A stretch of 6,193 nt of DNA from Acidithiobacillus sp. (GTDB lineage Bacteria > Pseudomonadota > Gammaproteobacteria > Acidithiobacillales > Acidithiobacillaceae). The translations under genes were made by a program, and so were the position numbers. The notes under the pieces were generated by a model. The model searched no databases. It had not been told where the DNA came from and worked only from the letters and a program-made list of their open reading frames with translations. Positions 5,822-6,193 of the stretch are shown piece after piece; the stretch's first letter is position 1; each line of letters opens with the position of its first letter. Location of the stretch: contig DAIAVG010000085.1 of NCBI GenBank assembly GCA_027445725.1, positions 1 through 6,193 of the forward strand, in the 5' to 3' direction.

Positions 5822-6193
5822 ATGGAGCCTCCCGGTAAGACGCTGAGTGTCAGTCACAGCGATTTTGTCGCTGAACATGCCAGTGCGGCGATGCTCTCCG
5901 AACTGTCCGGCGAACTGGACAGCCATATCAAACAGATCGAGTCGCGCTTGGGAGTGGTTATCCTGCCCCGCGGCACACGCTTTCATATCACCGGGACAGC
6001 CGCTTCTGTGCAGGCAGCGCAGGAAGTCCTCTCCAAGTTGTATGCTCAAGTACGCCAGGGCCGATCCTTGTCCAGTCATTGGGTACATCACAGCATCCAG
6101 AATGTGCAACTGGAGGCGGAGGCGGGCGCTACGGCGGTGGAGTCTGCCGGCGTACAGACCCTCAAAGGGATGATTCATGGCCGCGGGCAACGG
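5822..6193 (+). CDS. PhoH-like protein (YbeZ family), N-terminal 124 codons, cut by right edge
   Basis: The frame is open from ATG at 5822 to the window end. The visible part is the N-terminal KH-like region of the YbeZ/PhoH2 group: LSGELDSHIKQIESRLGVVI (28-47), then ITGTAASVQAAQEVLSKLY (56-74), matching E. coli YbeZ LCGPFDDNIKQLERRLGIEI and its downstream helix. VQTLKGMIHGRGQR (111-124) corresponds to the IKTKRGVIKPRTPNQ segment just before the P-loop ATPase domain, which lies beyond the edge. Known family role: a predicted ATPase that works with the YbeY endoribonuclease in rRNA maturation; the usual order is miaB-ybeZ-ybeY. The start follows the miaB stop by 4 bases with no clear Shine-Dalgarno, which suggests translational coupling. 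Confidence 0.93.
   Translation, partial: MEPPGKTLSVSHSDFVAEHASAAMLSELSGELDSHIKQIESRLGVVILPRGTRFHITGTAASVQAAQEVLSKLYAQVRQGRSLSSHWVHHSIQNVQLEAEAGATAVESAGVQTLKGMIHGRGQR

Overview
The window is an ordinary-looking stretch of a GC-rich proteobacterial chromosome. UbiC and UbiA (aerobic-type ubiquinone synthesis) and the miaB-phoH gene pair indicate a proteobacterium. The protein style and gene neighbourhood remind me of Acidithiobacillus, but that is recollection, not a database result. No mobile element, tRNA, rRNA or CRISPR array is visible.

Layout. Left half, minus strand: priA (primosomal helicase, C-terminal part beyond the left edge); a 267-bp intergenic region with a very AT-rich core; then, reading in transcription order from about 3890 downward, a three-gene cluster: a PmtA-like SAM methyltransferase, ubiC (chorismate lyase) and ubiA (4-hydroxybenzoate polyprenyltransferase). 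The ubiC stop and ubiA start share one base (TGATG). A divergent promoter region (about 3830-3987) separates this cluster from the plus-strand genes: a small DUF3568-like lipoprotein, miaB (tRNA methylthiotransferase, TTG start, with a good sigma70-type promoter upstream), and the first 124 codons of a phoH/ybeZ-type gene cut by the right edge.

How the genes fit together. UbiC makes 4-hydroxybenzoate from chorismate and UbiA prenylates it in the membrane: the first two committed steps of ubiquinone synthesis, from adjacent genes. The methyltransferase ahead of them resembles phospholipid N-methyltransferases rather than UbiG or UbiE, so the cluster may combine two membrane-associated functions. 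miaB-phoH is the start of the widespread miaB-ybeZ-ybeY tRNA/rRNA maturation group.

The most interesting stretch is the priA-ubiA intergenic region. It has two exact matches to the TTATNCACA DnaA-box consensus on the same strand, one near-consensus box in tandem, a further degenerate box in inverted orientation, a 65-bp segment with only 10 G/C bases, and a 12/13 match to the E. coli DNA-unwinding 13-mer. This is either a replication-origin-like element or a DnaA-responsive control region for priA. The sequence alone cannot decide.
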